From B4-G1 sp964393895 (GTDB lineage: Bacteria > Chloroflexota > Anaerolineae > B4-G1), in NCBI GenBank assembly GCA_964393895.1, contig CAYMWP010000155.1, positions 1-10,125 on the forward strand: a stretch of DNA of 10,125 nt. Reading direction: 5' to 3'. Below are positions 1-6,138 of this stretch, one piece after another. The notes under the pieces are model-generated. The model worked only from the letters and a program-made list of their open reading frames with translations. It was not told the origin of the DNA and made no database searches. A program made the position numbers and the translations under genes. Each line of letters opens with the position of its first letter. Positions within the stretch are counted from its first letter, which is position 1.

Positions 1-97
1 TGGCTGACTACGAACCCCGTCCACACGAGAAATCTCAAAGTGCGAAATGTAGGCTTAGCCCGTTCAAGTTTTGTTAGCGCGCATAACCGTTGTGCTC

Positions 98-124
98 GTA
101 GGACAAGATACCATCTTGTCCCAC
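98..124. repeat. REP-like palindrome, GTAGG-framed
   Basis: Two perfect 9-base arms, GGACAAGAT (101-109) and ATCTTGTCC (113-121), enclose ACC. Outside them, GTA and CAC extend the pairing to 12 positions with one A/C mismatch, which is one transition away from a perfect match. The outline GTAGG-arm-arm-CC-AC resembles the palindrome at the right end of the window. It is probably a dispersed hairpin repeat; it has no T-tract for a terminator and lies next to no gene end. Confidence 0.6.
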
Positions 125-207
125 ATCCATCACAGAGCTTGTGCGCGCTAGGCAAGTTTTTTCGAGGCGACCGGCGCTTTTACGATTGCCCTCGAACAGA
201 GCGAGAT

Positions 208-279
208 TTCACCGCTGAGCACACAGAGCGCAGAGCAAAGATGAAAAATCTCGGCGCACTCAGCGTTCTCTGCGGTGAA
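208..279. repeat. Degenerate CTCTGCG-type inverted repeat
   Basis: The left end reads TTCACCGCTGAG and the right end, on the other strand, reads TTCACCGCAGAG. Between them lie further CAGAG and CTCTGCG units, and CGAGATTT (202-209) is mirrored by AAATCTCG (246-253). The layout matches a family of short inverted repeats built on TTCACCGCAGAG/CTCTGCGGTGAA that I know as common in intergenic DNA of several bacterial phyla. This copy has decayed: the outer arms are good and the middle is scrambled. The family assignment is from memory and was not checked by search. Confidence 0.5.
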
Positions 280-360
280 TTCCTCGTCGGTTTGAGGCGT
301 AGCTTTGTTAGGCAGTTACGGTCTTGCGCAAAAAGTAGTGATTGGAGTGTACGAGATCCA

Positions 361-567
361 ATGAACCAAAGGGAAAATGTGCGCCAGGCAGGGTATCCCC
401 AGGTTGCGGCGTCGCAACGACTGCGACGGATGTTGCAGCAGGTACGCAATCGCAGCCGTTGGGGGGCAGCCGTGATGCAGCGCTGGCGCTTGCTATCGCG
501 CCGCGTTAGCGACTGGGAAAAAGTTGAGGATAATGGCGAGGGTGGAGGAGAATCCAGTAACCGGTGA
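361..567 (+). CDS. Possible small basic protein (weak)
   Basis: An ATG at 361 opens 68 residues, MNQRENVRQAGYP onward, rich in Arg and Gln. The stretch at about residues 18-50 looks helical and amphipathic, and the tail is acidic and glycine-rich. The stop lies 28 nt before the start of the protoglobin-like gene, so the two could share a transcript. Against it, the only purine-rich stretch upstream (GGAG near 346) is too far from the ATG, no domain is recognisable, and the frame is open far upstream through repeat DNA. I record it as a weak candidate; it may be a chance frame. Confidence 0.22.
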   Translation: MNQRENVRQAGYPQVAASQRLRRMLQQVRNRSRWGAAVMQRWRLLSRRVSDWEKVEDNGEGGGESSNR

Positions 568-595
568 TCGTGGCGGGCGGAGGGTGTGCTTCTCA

Positions 596-1177
596 ATGGC
601 GACCTGGTTCGATGAGGTCAAGGCGTGTGTCGGGTGGGACGAGACCGATCAGGCGCGGATTGCTGAACTGCGTTGCTGCCTGGATTCCAAGGATGTTGAG
701 GTCGTTGGCTCCATCGGAAGACAATTGGCACAACTCAAAGGTATGCAGCCTCTGATGTCCAACACACGATTTGCCAGCCGTTGGCACAGTGTGCTGTGGG
801 AGTGGTTTATGGGCTTGCTGGATGGGGTGTTCGACGGAGAACGTGTTGAAAAGCGATGGGCGCTGGGCAAGAGACTGGCAGACGTGGATTTGACGTTCGG
901 GGACATCATTCTGTTGGAAGGATTGGCCCGCCGGAGGTTGTTCGAGTTGGCTAAAATATGGCTGGGTGAGAACTCGGATTTGCTATCGGCAATGATGTAT
1001 ACGTTGGACAAGGCCTTGAACCTCGACTTGGCATTGATCTACAGTGGCTATCTCCCGGTCCGTGATGCTGAGATGGAGCGCGTGTTGCTGGATCGTTTTA
1101 TCACAGTTACGGGATTCAGTCGTACACTGTACGAAAATCTAGCGGAGGCGCAGGGACGGGCGGCAGTAGTTCAATAA
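596..1177 (+). CDS. Protoglobin-like (globin-coupled sensor fold) protein, lacks the heme histidine
   Basis: The 193-residue protein matches the protoglobin/globin-coupled sensor pattern along its length: an N-terminal FDEVKACVGW segment, a WEWFMGLLDGVFD motif at 68-80, an ERVEKRWALG motif at 82-91, and a closing D-K-A-L-N-L-D helix. Known members have R-x-x-IG-x-x-H-x-x-I-G-L at the F helix, with His binding heme. Here the aligned residue is Leu94 (GKRLADVDL), so heme binding by the usual ligand is not expected. The non-heme globin domain of the stressosome protein RsbR is a precedent. No output domain (methyl-accepting, GGDEF, STAS) follows, so any partner is encoded elsewhere. I chose the ATG at 596 because it gives the family length; GAGGG lies 11 nt upstream. 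The frame stays open to a TTG at 524. The family call is by eye. Confidence 0.6.
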   Translation: MATWFDEVKACVGWDETDQARIAELRCCLDSKDVEVVGSIGRQLAQLKGMQPLMSNTRFASRWHSVLWEWFMGLLDGVFDGERVEKRWALGKRLADVDLTFGDIILLEGLARRRLFELAKIWLGENSDLLSAMMYTLDKALNLDLALIYSGYLPVRDAEMERVLLDRFITVTGFSRTLYENLAEAQGRAAVVQ

Positions 1178-1199
1178 TAGTCCGAGTCGTCTGTAATTG

Positions 1200-1216
1200 G
1201 CTCGCGCCTTGCGAGC
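1200..1216. repeat. Short perfect hairpin
   Basis: GCTCGC (1200-1205), loop GCCTT, GCGAGC (1211-1216). It lies 22 nt after the protoglobin-like stop codon and just before the probable terminator. No T-run follows it, so alone it is not an intrinsic terminator; it may stabilise the 3' end of the transcript. Confidence 0.4.
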
Positions 1217-1232
1217 ACCTATGGAGTGGCTG

Positions 1233-1264
1233 GGCCAGGGATAGCGGGCTTGGCCTTTTTGTTT
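1233..1264 (+). terminator. Probable intrinsic terminator of the protoglobin-like gene
   Basis: GGCCA (1233-1237) pairs with TGGCC (1251-1255), followed directly by TTTTTGTTT. The loop of 13 bases is long and the stem is short. The T-run and the position 55 nt behind the stop codon, before the tRNA promoter, support the call. Confidence 0.5.
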
Positions 1265-1324
1265 GGGGGTAGCCAGTATCTGTATCCGACACGATCACGG
1301 TTGGCCCGATTTCCGTAGCGCTGC

Positions 1325-1352
1325 TTGACGCGATGGCGCTTTGTGGTAAAAT
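1325..1352 (+). promoter_or_regulatory. Sigma70-like promoter of tRNA-Glu
   Basis: A -35 box TTGACG (1325-1330) and a -10 box TAAAAT (1347-1352) are separated by 16 bases. Transcription would start around 1358-1360, a few bases ahead of the mature tRNA 5' end at 1365. Confidence 0.7.
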
Positions 1353-1364
1353 GAGCGCCGATGT

Positions 1365-1442
1365 GCCCCCATCGTCTAGCCTGGCCTAGGACACGGGCCT
1401 TTCAAGCCCGCGACAGGGGTTCGAATCCCCTTGGGGGCACCA
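1365..1442 (+). tRNA. tRNA-Glu (anticodon UUC), CCA encoded
   Basis: The cloverleaf can be read directly. The acceptor arm is GCCCCCA (1365-1371) with TGGGGGC (1432-1438), discriminator A, then CCA at 1440-1442. The anticodon stem CGGGC/GCCCG encloses the loop CTTTCAA, anticodon TTC at 1401-1403. The T arm AGGGG/CCCCT encloses TTCGAAT. The variable loop is short (CGAC). The UUC anticodon reads GAA and GAG as glutamate. It has its own promoter just upstream and stands alone, with no second tRNA nearby. Confidence 0.97.
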
Positions 1443-1624
1443 AGTAAAGACCTGTCAGTGCAGGCATTATCTCTTGGAAAGGGAAGCGGCATCGTGGCTT
1501 TCCTTTCTCGTGCATTTTCCCCCTTCTCAATATCCCTCTTGCTCCGCGTCTGGTCATCGGTCATTTCAATGGATCAGCGTTCCTAGGGCAATCGCTTTTA
1601 TCCAGACCTCCGAGGTTAAAGTTG

Positions 1625-1763
1625 CCCCAGGTACAGCAATTCCCGTTTTGGCAATTCTAGCTTGGGTGCATCGGCCTAAAAGAGCCGATGCTGGGAAAAA
1701 AATAGCCAGCACCGTCTGTTTTACGGCGGTGCGGCTTCAAAACGGGAATTGCTGCCCCAGGTA
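1625..1763. mobile_element. MITE, 121 bp, with 9-bp target duplication
   Basis: The element spans 1634-1754. Its ends are perfect 17-base inverted repeats, CAGCAATTCCCGTTTTG (1634-1650) and its complement (1738-1754). It is flanked on both sides by the direct repeat CCCCAGGTA (1625-1633 and 1755-1763), a clean target-site duplication. Inside are two further hairpins: GCATCGGC/GCCGATGC (1668-1675, 1684-1691) and GCACCG/CGGTGC (1709-1714, 1727-1732), the second extended by GCC/GGC around a bulged A. There is no transposase and no meaningful reading frame, so it must be moved in trans. A 9-bp duplication fits several DDE transposase families, including IS4-type, but I cannot assign the parent element. 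Intact ends and duplication suggest a fairly recent insertion. Confidence 0.9.
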
Positions 1764-1791
1764 GCAGAGAACGAGGGTAGGGTCAGGTGAG

Positions 1792-1816
1792 AGCGGAGCC
1801 ATTTTTTGCTTCCGCT
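1792..1816. repeat. Hairpin beyond the Nudix gene end
   Basis: AGCGGA (1792-1797) and TCCGCT (1811-1816) form a 6-bp stem placed just downstream of the Nudix stop codon (1823-1825, minus strand). No T-run follows on the minus strand, so a terminator role is uncertain. Confidence 0.3.
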
Positions 1817-1822
1817 TGGAGA

Positions 1823-2389
1823 TCATAAATATGGCTCGCAGCGCAGGAGCGCCAGCGCGCTGTGACCGTCTACAATCTCGCCGTTGCGGGCCATCTCCAG
1901 CGCCCGCTCAGGCGGCGTCAGGTGCACCTCGATGATTTCGCCCGGCTCGTGCGCTGGCTCCAGATTCAGTCGAACGTTGCGGGCCAGCGCGATGTGACAG
2001 ACCTCATCAAAGATACTGACGCCGGGGCGAAAAGCGCCTACGTAGAGCCAATCGTCGCTGCTGCCACCCACCTCCTCGGCTAGCTCCCGCTGTGCAAGTT
2101 CGAGGGGGCTGCCGGAGAAATCGTGAAAGCCACCGGCGGGCACCTCCCAACTCCAATCGTCCAGCGTGTAGCGGAATTGCCTAATGAGGACGACTCGTCC
2201 CTCGGCAGTCACCGGCACGACCCACAGAGCGCCGCTTCCCTGGATGTAGACGTAGGGGGCCACGTGACCGTCGGGCCAGTGAGCCTGGTCTCGCCGCACG
2301 CGGAACATCCTGTGATTATACGGGTAATCGGTGGCTAACCGCCGCCAGCCGAGCGCGACTCCATTCGGTTTATCGTCAAGATGCGTCAT
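1823..2389 (-). CDS. Nudix hydrolase, ADP-ribose pyrophosphatase type
   Basis: A 188-residue cytosolic enzyme predicted to hydrolyse a nucleoside diphosphate linked to another group, most likely ADP-ribose or a related sugar nucleotide. The Nudix box runs from Gly87 to Gly109: the WEVPAGG strand-loop precedes it, and the catalytic helix RELAEEVG (101-108) keeps the metal-binding R-E-x-x-E-E. The position usually held by the first Glu of the box (residue 93) is Gly. The VVLIRQFRYTLDDWSWEVPAGG region and a C-terminal LTPPERALEMARNGEIVDG segment are typical of the ADPRase/NUDT5-like branch. I chose the ATG at 2389 because the conserved part starts soon after it; the frame is open to a TTG at 2440 and holds an in-frame GTG between, so the start is not certain. 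It is divergent from the membrane protein gene at 2531. Substrate is inferred from family only. Confidence 0.85.
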   Translation of the reverse strand: MTHLDDKPNGVALGWRRLATDYPYNHRMFRVRRDQAHWPDGHVAPYVYIQGSGALWVVPVTAEGRVVLIRQFRYTLDDWSWEVPAGGFHDFSGSPLELAQRELAEEVGGSSDDWLYVGAFRPGVSIFDEVCHIALARNVRLNLEPAHEPGEIIEVHLTPPERALEMARNGEIVDGHSALALLRCEPYL

Positions 2390-2482
2390 ATCAGGCCGGA
2401 TTTTACCTTGATTTCCTCTCTGCACAAGTTCCTCTGCCAAAATACCCTCGAGATTTCAGAGGGCCTTGGGGTCTGCGTGCGA

Positions 2483-2511
2483 TTGACTTCTTGCGGGATT
2501 TGGTCTATACT
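2483..2511 (+). promoter_or_regulatory. Sigma70-like promoter, near-consensus
   Basis: TTGACT (2483-2488), a 17-base spacer and TATACT (2506-2511) make a near-consensus promoter for the gene at 2531. Transcription should start near 2518, leaving a leader of only about 12 bases with no Shine-Dalgarno sequence. Confidence 0.75.
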
Positions 2512-2525
2512 GAGCGCATAGTATA
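2506..2525. promoter_or_regulatory. Inverted repeat over the -10 box and start site
   Basis: TATACT (2506-2511) is mirrored by AGTATA (2520-2525) with 8 bases between. The repeat covers the -10 box and the expected transcription start, so it could be a repressor operator. Read on the other strand it is a second TATACT, but no fitting -35 box lies at the right distance there. AT-rich symmetry of this size can arise by chance. Confidence 0.3.
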
Positions 2526-2530
2526 AAAAT

Positions 2531-3139
2531 ATGATGGATGAATCAGTGCTTTGGGCGGTGGCGATTGGAATTGGCCTGCTGGGGTTGGTACTACTGGCCG
2601 TGGGAACCCTGGCGGCGGTATACTGGGGCGCGGCGACGCATGGAGACAGGCAGGCCCATCCCCCCGGCAATCCTCGAGCGCGGACAAAGGGAGCAAATGC
2701 CGCCGGCAAATCCAAATCACAGTCCGAGGAGACATCCTCCGCCAGCGAACCTCGCCCGCGCGCTCCGGCGCCCGGCGTGGGGCAACCGGTCGGCGGGGGC
2801 TTTTTGGCATGGGTCAAGGCCTGGATTTTCGCCTTTATCCACGCCAGCACGGTCGGTCTGGTGTTGGGCGGCATCACGTTTTTCGAGGATATGGTGAGGG
2901 CGAACGACGAGATACAACGCATGGGTACGGTATCTTTTCCCAAGCAGCTTTTGCCGGGCACATTGACCGGTTCCACGGTGCGAGAGCGGCTCTCTCGCCC
3001 TGCCGGTGGCCTGTTAGAGAGAGGGGAAGGCGACGATGCCTCCGAGGAAGCGCACCAATCGGGCGAGCCCTCCTCCGATGCGGCGGAGTGGGCGGTGGTG
3101 GACGTGCTGGACGAGGGGGACGGTGACAGCGCCGGTTGA
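2531..3139 (+). CDS. Two-helix membrane protein of unknown function
   Basis: I do not recognise a family. The 202-residue protein has a first membrane helix at about 7-32 (VLWAVAIGIGLLGLVLLAVG), a charged and proline-rich loop at 37-90 (RPRAPAPGVGQPVGG), a second helix at about 93-118 (WVKAWIFAFIHASTVGLVLGG), then a soluble tail that becomes strongly acidic at 163-200. Other frames across the same DNA are also open, as often in GC-rich genes; I chose this one because it alone gives clean hydrophobic helices and follows the strong promoter at 2483. The start is the ATG at 2531 (a second ATG follows at once). There is no Shine-Dalgarno, so translation may be close to leaderless. It faces the kinase remnant end to end. 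Confidence 0.65.
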   Translation: MMDESVLWAVAIGIGLLGLVLLAVGTLAAVYWGAATHGDRQAHPPGNPRARTKGANAAGKSKSQSEETSSASEPRPRAPAPGVGQPVGGGFLAWVKAWIFAFIHASTVGLVLGGITFFEDMVRANDEIQRMGTVSFPKQLLPGTLTGSTVRERLSRPAGGLLERGEGDDASEEAHQSGEPSSDAAEWAVVDVLDEGDGDSAG

Positions 3140-3156
3140 CCGACGCCTCAAGCTAT

Positions 3157-3511
3157 CTAGGCGCAGGGCAGGTAGACCTGGAACGTGGTCCCCCGGTCCA
3201 CCTCGCTTTCCACTTTGATCTGTCCACCGTGGGCCTTTACGATCCGCCGGCAGATGACCAGGCCTAGGCCGGTGCCCTTGCCCCCCTCACATCTTGGTGG
3301 AGAGTGCGTGGCTCAATAGTTCCAGAGCATAGGCCAGGGACCAGATGGCGATGGCGAACATCAGCAAGCCAAAGCCAGATGCGCTGGCCGTCTTGCGATG
3401 GCGCGAGGCGTACACCCCCAGGGCAACCAGCGCCAGAGCCGCTACAGCCAGCACCATTGCCCACATCACAATCATGTTCTCCAACGGCCACTTGCTCTCC
3501 TGATCCGGCAC
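3157..3511 (-). pseudogene. Sensor histidine kinase remnant with internal deletion
   Basis: Two ends of one kinase lie in order on the minus strand with the middle missing. The 5' part (GTG 3511 or, with GGAG just ahead, ATG 3475, to the stop at 3287-3289) encodes two membrane helices and the pattern GFGLLMFAIAIWSLAYALELLS, as in N-terminal seven-helix sensor regions of histidine kinases. The 3' part, read in a shifted frame from 3288 to the stop at 3157-3159, encodes GGKGTGLGLVICRRIVKAHG, the G2 box of the ATPase domain, then VESEVDRGTTFQVYLP, the usual kinase end. The remaining sensor helices, any PAS domain, the phospho-accepting histidine and the N box are gone, and the join is out of frame. 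No response regulator is nearby. The product cannot be a working kinase; a 62-74 residue membrane peptide could still be made. Confidence 0.8.
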
Positions 3512-3704
3512 ACACCCTGCTGTGTGACAGTCCCCTTGGGGTGTTTCGACCTCACCGGTGCTCAGTCGCGCTCGGGGTTACAGATTATTTCAGGTCGTGC
3601 GGCTGGTCACATTAAGCACCAGGCTGAGAGGTCTGTCGGAGGGGCGCTGGTAATTGCTTTGACAGCGTCAGATCTCACGCATTAAAGAGCCGGTGTGGTC
3701 TCGG
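3512..3704. other. Intergenic, no gene seen
   Basis: The stretch lies between the operon end (stop 3705-3707, minus strand) and the kinase remnant. Apart from the weak hairpin at 3687-3702 and a small CACAC/GTGTG repeat (3511-3526), I see nothing in it. It would contain the promoter of the former kinase gene, but I find no clear boxes. Confidence 0.5.
3687..3702 (-). terminator. Weak terminator candidate at the operon end
   Basis: Read on the minus strand, GAGACC and GGCTC can pair with one bulged A around a loop of ACACC, then TTTAA follows. It sits directly behind the stop codon of the GH5-GH114 gene. The stem is short and the T-run only three long. Confidence 0.25.
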
Positions 3705-6125
3705 TCAGTAGTCGGGCGGGGGCGTCGTCGTCAACTGGGACAGGGAACGCTGGCTTACATACGGCACGTACCCTTTGTTGAGGGCGTTGGTGTAGGCCGT
3801 GTCCGCATAGTTCAGAGCGTATTCGCAGTCAAAGACGGGCAGCCCGGCGGTCAGGTATTGGGCGAGATAGCCGTTGTAATAGTTAACCAACTCGGGATCG
3901 TTTTCCCAATCGTATCCCTGGGGATCGCCCCAGTCAACGTCGGCGCTCCCATCGTACCAGATGGCCTCCTGCGCGATAGCGTCAATGACGTTCGACAGGG
4001 TGGCGGCGCGCCCCTCGATCAGGGAGGCGGCGTTTTGCTGAATGATGACAAAGTCGGGGTTGCGGGCGGTGGCATAATCTCTCATCTCTTGGACGAAGGC
4101 GATCATCTCGAGGGCCGGGTCTTTGCCCGCCACCTGCGCCGCCGCGACGACGTCCGCGTTCTCGAACCCTTCCACCCAATCTAGGTAGATGCCGTCGAAG
4201 CCGTCTTTGATGACCTCGTCTATGACGCTGGCATAGTTCCTGTCGGGATGGCTGCCCGTGTTCGCGCCGTAGATGACGATGTCTTTCCAATCCGCGTCCC
4301 AGTAGGCGACTGGGTAGTTGCCGGACCAGCCGTCAGGGTCGCAGGCGAGGATGTAATCCGGCCAATCGGCCGGGGGGGTGCCCTCACAGTCCCAGTCTGT
4401 GGACCAGTCCCAATACCAGCGCCAGTCCTCGGCCTCGCCGATGTCAATGTAAGCGAGGATCAGTTTGCGGCTTGTGCCGTCGCTACCCTTGCTGTTCTTC
4501 AGGTGCGTGACCATGCCCTGGGTGTCAAAGTACTTGTCGTCCGACGACCAATCGGTGCGAGTCGGTTCCAGCACCAGCATGTCGTAGTGGGAGGCGGTTA
4601 GCGCGTCCACCATGCCCGGTTCACTGATGTCCTGGAGTTGGTAGGCCCAGTAGGCGATGCCGGCCAGGGGGTCGCCGCTGTTGTGCTGCACCAACGGGAG
4701 ATGGTTCGTCGCCACAGGTGTGAACGTCAGCACGGAGGTCGAGACGAGCGCGGGGGCCGAGGATGAGCCTTGCGCGTTACGGCCCCAGTATTTTAGCACG
4801 GCGTCCAGCAGTTCGTTCGGTACGTCACTGTGGTTGCTGGGGTTGGGGCCGTGCTGGATGTTGAAGCCGTCGTTTTCCTCCACCCAGGGCTCCCACGCCG
4901 GGTCCCAGATCCACAGGGCGTGGTTCATGCCGCGCTGCTCGAACAGGTCCATCTGATCGTCCATAAAGACGCCCGCGTTGGGCGCCCAGCGATGCAGGCC
5001 AAACTCGTTGACGCCCACTGGCGCGTCGTGCGTGGATTTGAAATCGTCCACCGTCGTCAGCAGATCGTCCAACCAACCCCGGTCGAACGAGCCGCTGGGG
5101 TAGGCGACGGGGGAAGAGGGTTCCTGGTGGGTATAGTCGAACTGTTCGTATTGGTGCACCATGTAGACGGTGCGGGGATCGCCGGTGGGTTGCAGGTAGG
5201 GCAGCCACTCGACTCCGCTGTAGCCCAGTCCGCCGATGAGGATGGGGGTGTTGGCGTCCACCTGGCGGATGGCGGCGCTGATCTCGGGGTAGAGTTGGTT
5301 CCAGTCGTACAGCGTGCCGCCGTAGGTGTTGTAGAACACTTCCGGGTCCCAGATGTCCAACGGGTTGGTCGCATCGTCGCCGACCTCGTTGGAGTTGGGT
5401 TCCACCATCAGGTCGTAGCCGACGACGATGGGGTTATCCCTGTATCGCTGGGCGGTGTAGCGCCACATCGCAACCCAGGCGTCCTGCGCGGCCTGGTCGC
5501 CCCACACGGAATCGTTGTAGTAATTGTCGTCGAACCAGTCGTCCCCCAGGCAGCAGACGCTGAACTCGGCCCGGCCCGGCCCGGTGCGGAAGGAGATGAC
5601 AGCGTACATGTCGGCATTGGCGATTATCGTCAGCAGGTTATCCAGGTTGTTTTGTATGTCCGGGTCCACCGCGTAGGGCGCGGTCTCGGCGAACAGGCCG
5701 GGATGGGAGATGTTGACATAGTTGGCCCCCAGCGCCGCCAGATCGTACAAGTCAGCTTGGGTGTAGGGCGGGCCAACGGGGCCGGAGCCCAGGAACTCGG
5801 TTCCGTCCAGCTCGGGGTAGACGCGCCGTTGGTAGACGTTGGCCCCGCGCAGTTCGGTGGAGCCGCTCCACAACGCCCACTTGTCGGCGCTGTAATTCCT
5901 GGTCGCCAACGGGAGGTAGATCGTCGTCACGGGGGTAAAGGTCAGCACACTGGTGTGGAAACCGGGTTTTTCCGTGAACGGAGTGGGAGAAACCTGGTTT
6001 CTTGGATTCGTCCAATTTGCCTCCGCCGCCTGTCCAGACAGGGCCAGGTAACAGGACAGGATTCCCACGGTCGCTCCGGCGGTGAAGGCGACTAACGAGA
6101 TGATGCGCCATCTCCAACTCTTCAT
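3705..6125 (-). CDS. Exported two-domain glycosidase: GH5-like plus GH114-like
   Basis: 806 residues. A signal peptide (about 8-30, ending at ILSC) is followed by a linker (58-74, SVLTFTPV then IYLPL). Residues 88-450 look like a GH5-type (beta/alpha)8 barrel: an ELRGANVY start, a likely acid/base Glu242 in LMVEPN, HQY at 324-326, a likely nucleophile Glu374 in GVNEFG, and WIWDPAW at 405-411. The Asn usual before the acid/base is Val here. A second copy of the linker (463-478) leads into a GH114/TM1410-like barrel (488-795) with AYIDIGEAEDWR (558-569), GFDGIYLDWVEG (642-653) and IIQQN (694-698). Known GH114 enzymes cut alpha-1,4-linked galactosamine polymers; the GH5 target is unknown. The ATG at 6125 has a perfect AGGAGG 7 nt upstream. 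It is the last of four genes. Activity is inferred from motifs. Confidence 0.8.
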   Translation of the reverse strand: MKSWRWRIISLVAFTAGATVGILSCYLALSGQAAEANWTNPRNQVSPTPFTEKPGFHTSVLTFTPVTTIYLPLATRNYSADKWALWSGSTELRGANVYQRRVYPELDGTEFLGSGPVGPPYTQADLYDLAALGANYVNISHPGLFAETAPYAVDPDIQNNLDNLLTIIANADMYAVISFRTGPGRAEFSVCCLGDDWFDDNYYNDSVWGDQAAQDAWVAMWRYTAQRYRDNPIVVGYDLMVEPNSNEVGDDATNPLDIWDPEVFYNTYGGTLYDWNQLYPEISAAIRQVDANTPILIGGLGYSGVEWLPYLQPTGDPRTVYMVHQYEQFDYTHQEPSSPVAYPSGSFDRGWLDDLLTTVDDFKSTHDAPVGVNEFGLHRWAPNAGVFMDDQMDLFEQRGMNHALWIWDPAWEPWVEENDGFNIQHGPNPSNHSDVPNELLDAVLKYWGRNAQGSSSAPALVSTSVLTFTPVATNHLPLVQHNSGDPLAGIAYWAYQLQDISEPGMVDALTASHYDMLVLEPTRTDWSSDDKYFDTQGMVTHLKNSKGSDGTSRKLILAYIDIGEAEDWRWYWDWSTDWDCEGTPPADWPDYILACDPDGWSGNYPVAYWDADWKDIVIYGANTGSHPDRNYASVIDEVIKDGFDGIYLDWVEGFENADVVAAAQVAGKDPALEMIAFVQEMRDYATARNPDFVIIQQNAASLIEGRAATLSNVIDAIAQEAIWYDGSADVDWGDPQGYDWENDPELVNYYNGYLAQYLTAGLPVFDCEYALNYADTAYTNALNKGYVPYVSQRSLSQLTTTPPPDY

Positions 6126-6132
6126 CTTTTGC

Positions 6133-6138
6133 CCTCCT
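6133..6138 (-). promoter_or_regulatory. AGGAGG ribosome binding site overlapping a stop codon
   Basis: On the minus strand the stop TGA of the upstream GH114 gene (6140-6138) shares its A with a perfect AGGAGG, which lies 7 nt before the ATG of the GH5-GH114 gene. This fixes that start and suggests ribosomes finishing the first gene re-start on the second. Confidence 0.8.

Larger units (their letters stand above)
1..360. other. Gene-poor intergenic stretch with repeats
   Basis: No convincing gene was found here on either strand. An open frame runs through from about position 40, but it crosses two inverted repeats and has no ribosome binding site, so I do not call it. The stretch holds the palindrome at 101-121 and the CTCTGCG-type inverted repeat at 208-279, both listed separately. 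Confidence 0.6.

Noticed and set aside
53..313. GTTAGC and GTTAGGC strings recalling integron attC core sites
   Set aside because: The matching RYYYAAC partners, internal pairing and any integrase are missing.
40..596. Plus-strand frame from 40 and the opposing minus-strand frame 180-596
   Set aside because: Both cross the CTCTGCG-type inverted repeat and have no start signals; only the ATG at 361 was kept as a weak candidate.
1376..1564. Minus-strand open frame of 62 codons with the string GIRTPVAGLKG
   Set aside because: It is the reverse complement of the tRNA-Glu gene; this translated string is a known artefact of tRNA loci.
1474..1764. Plus-strand frame of 96 codons
   Set aside because: It runs through the whole MITE and its terminal repeats, has no ribosome binding site and no domain pattern.
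2538..3126. Two further overlapping plus-strand frames across the membrane protein gene
   Set aside because: They lack the clean hydrophobic helices and domain order; the frame from 2531 fits the promoter and gives a sensible membrane protein.
4830..6095. Long plus-strand frame of 421 codons
   Set aside because: It lies opposite the GH5-GH114 gene. Its Val/Gly-rich low-complexity product is the usual shadow of a GC-rich gene.
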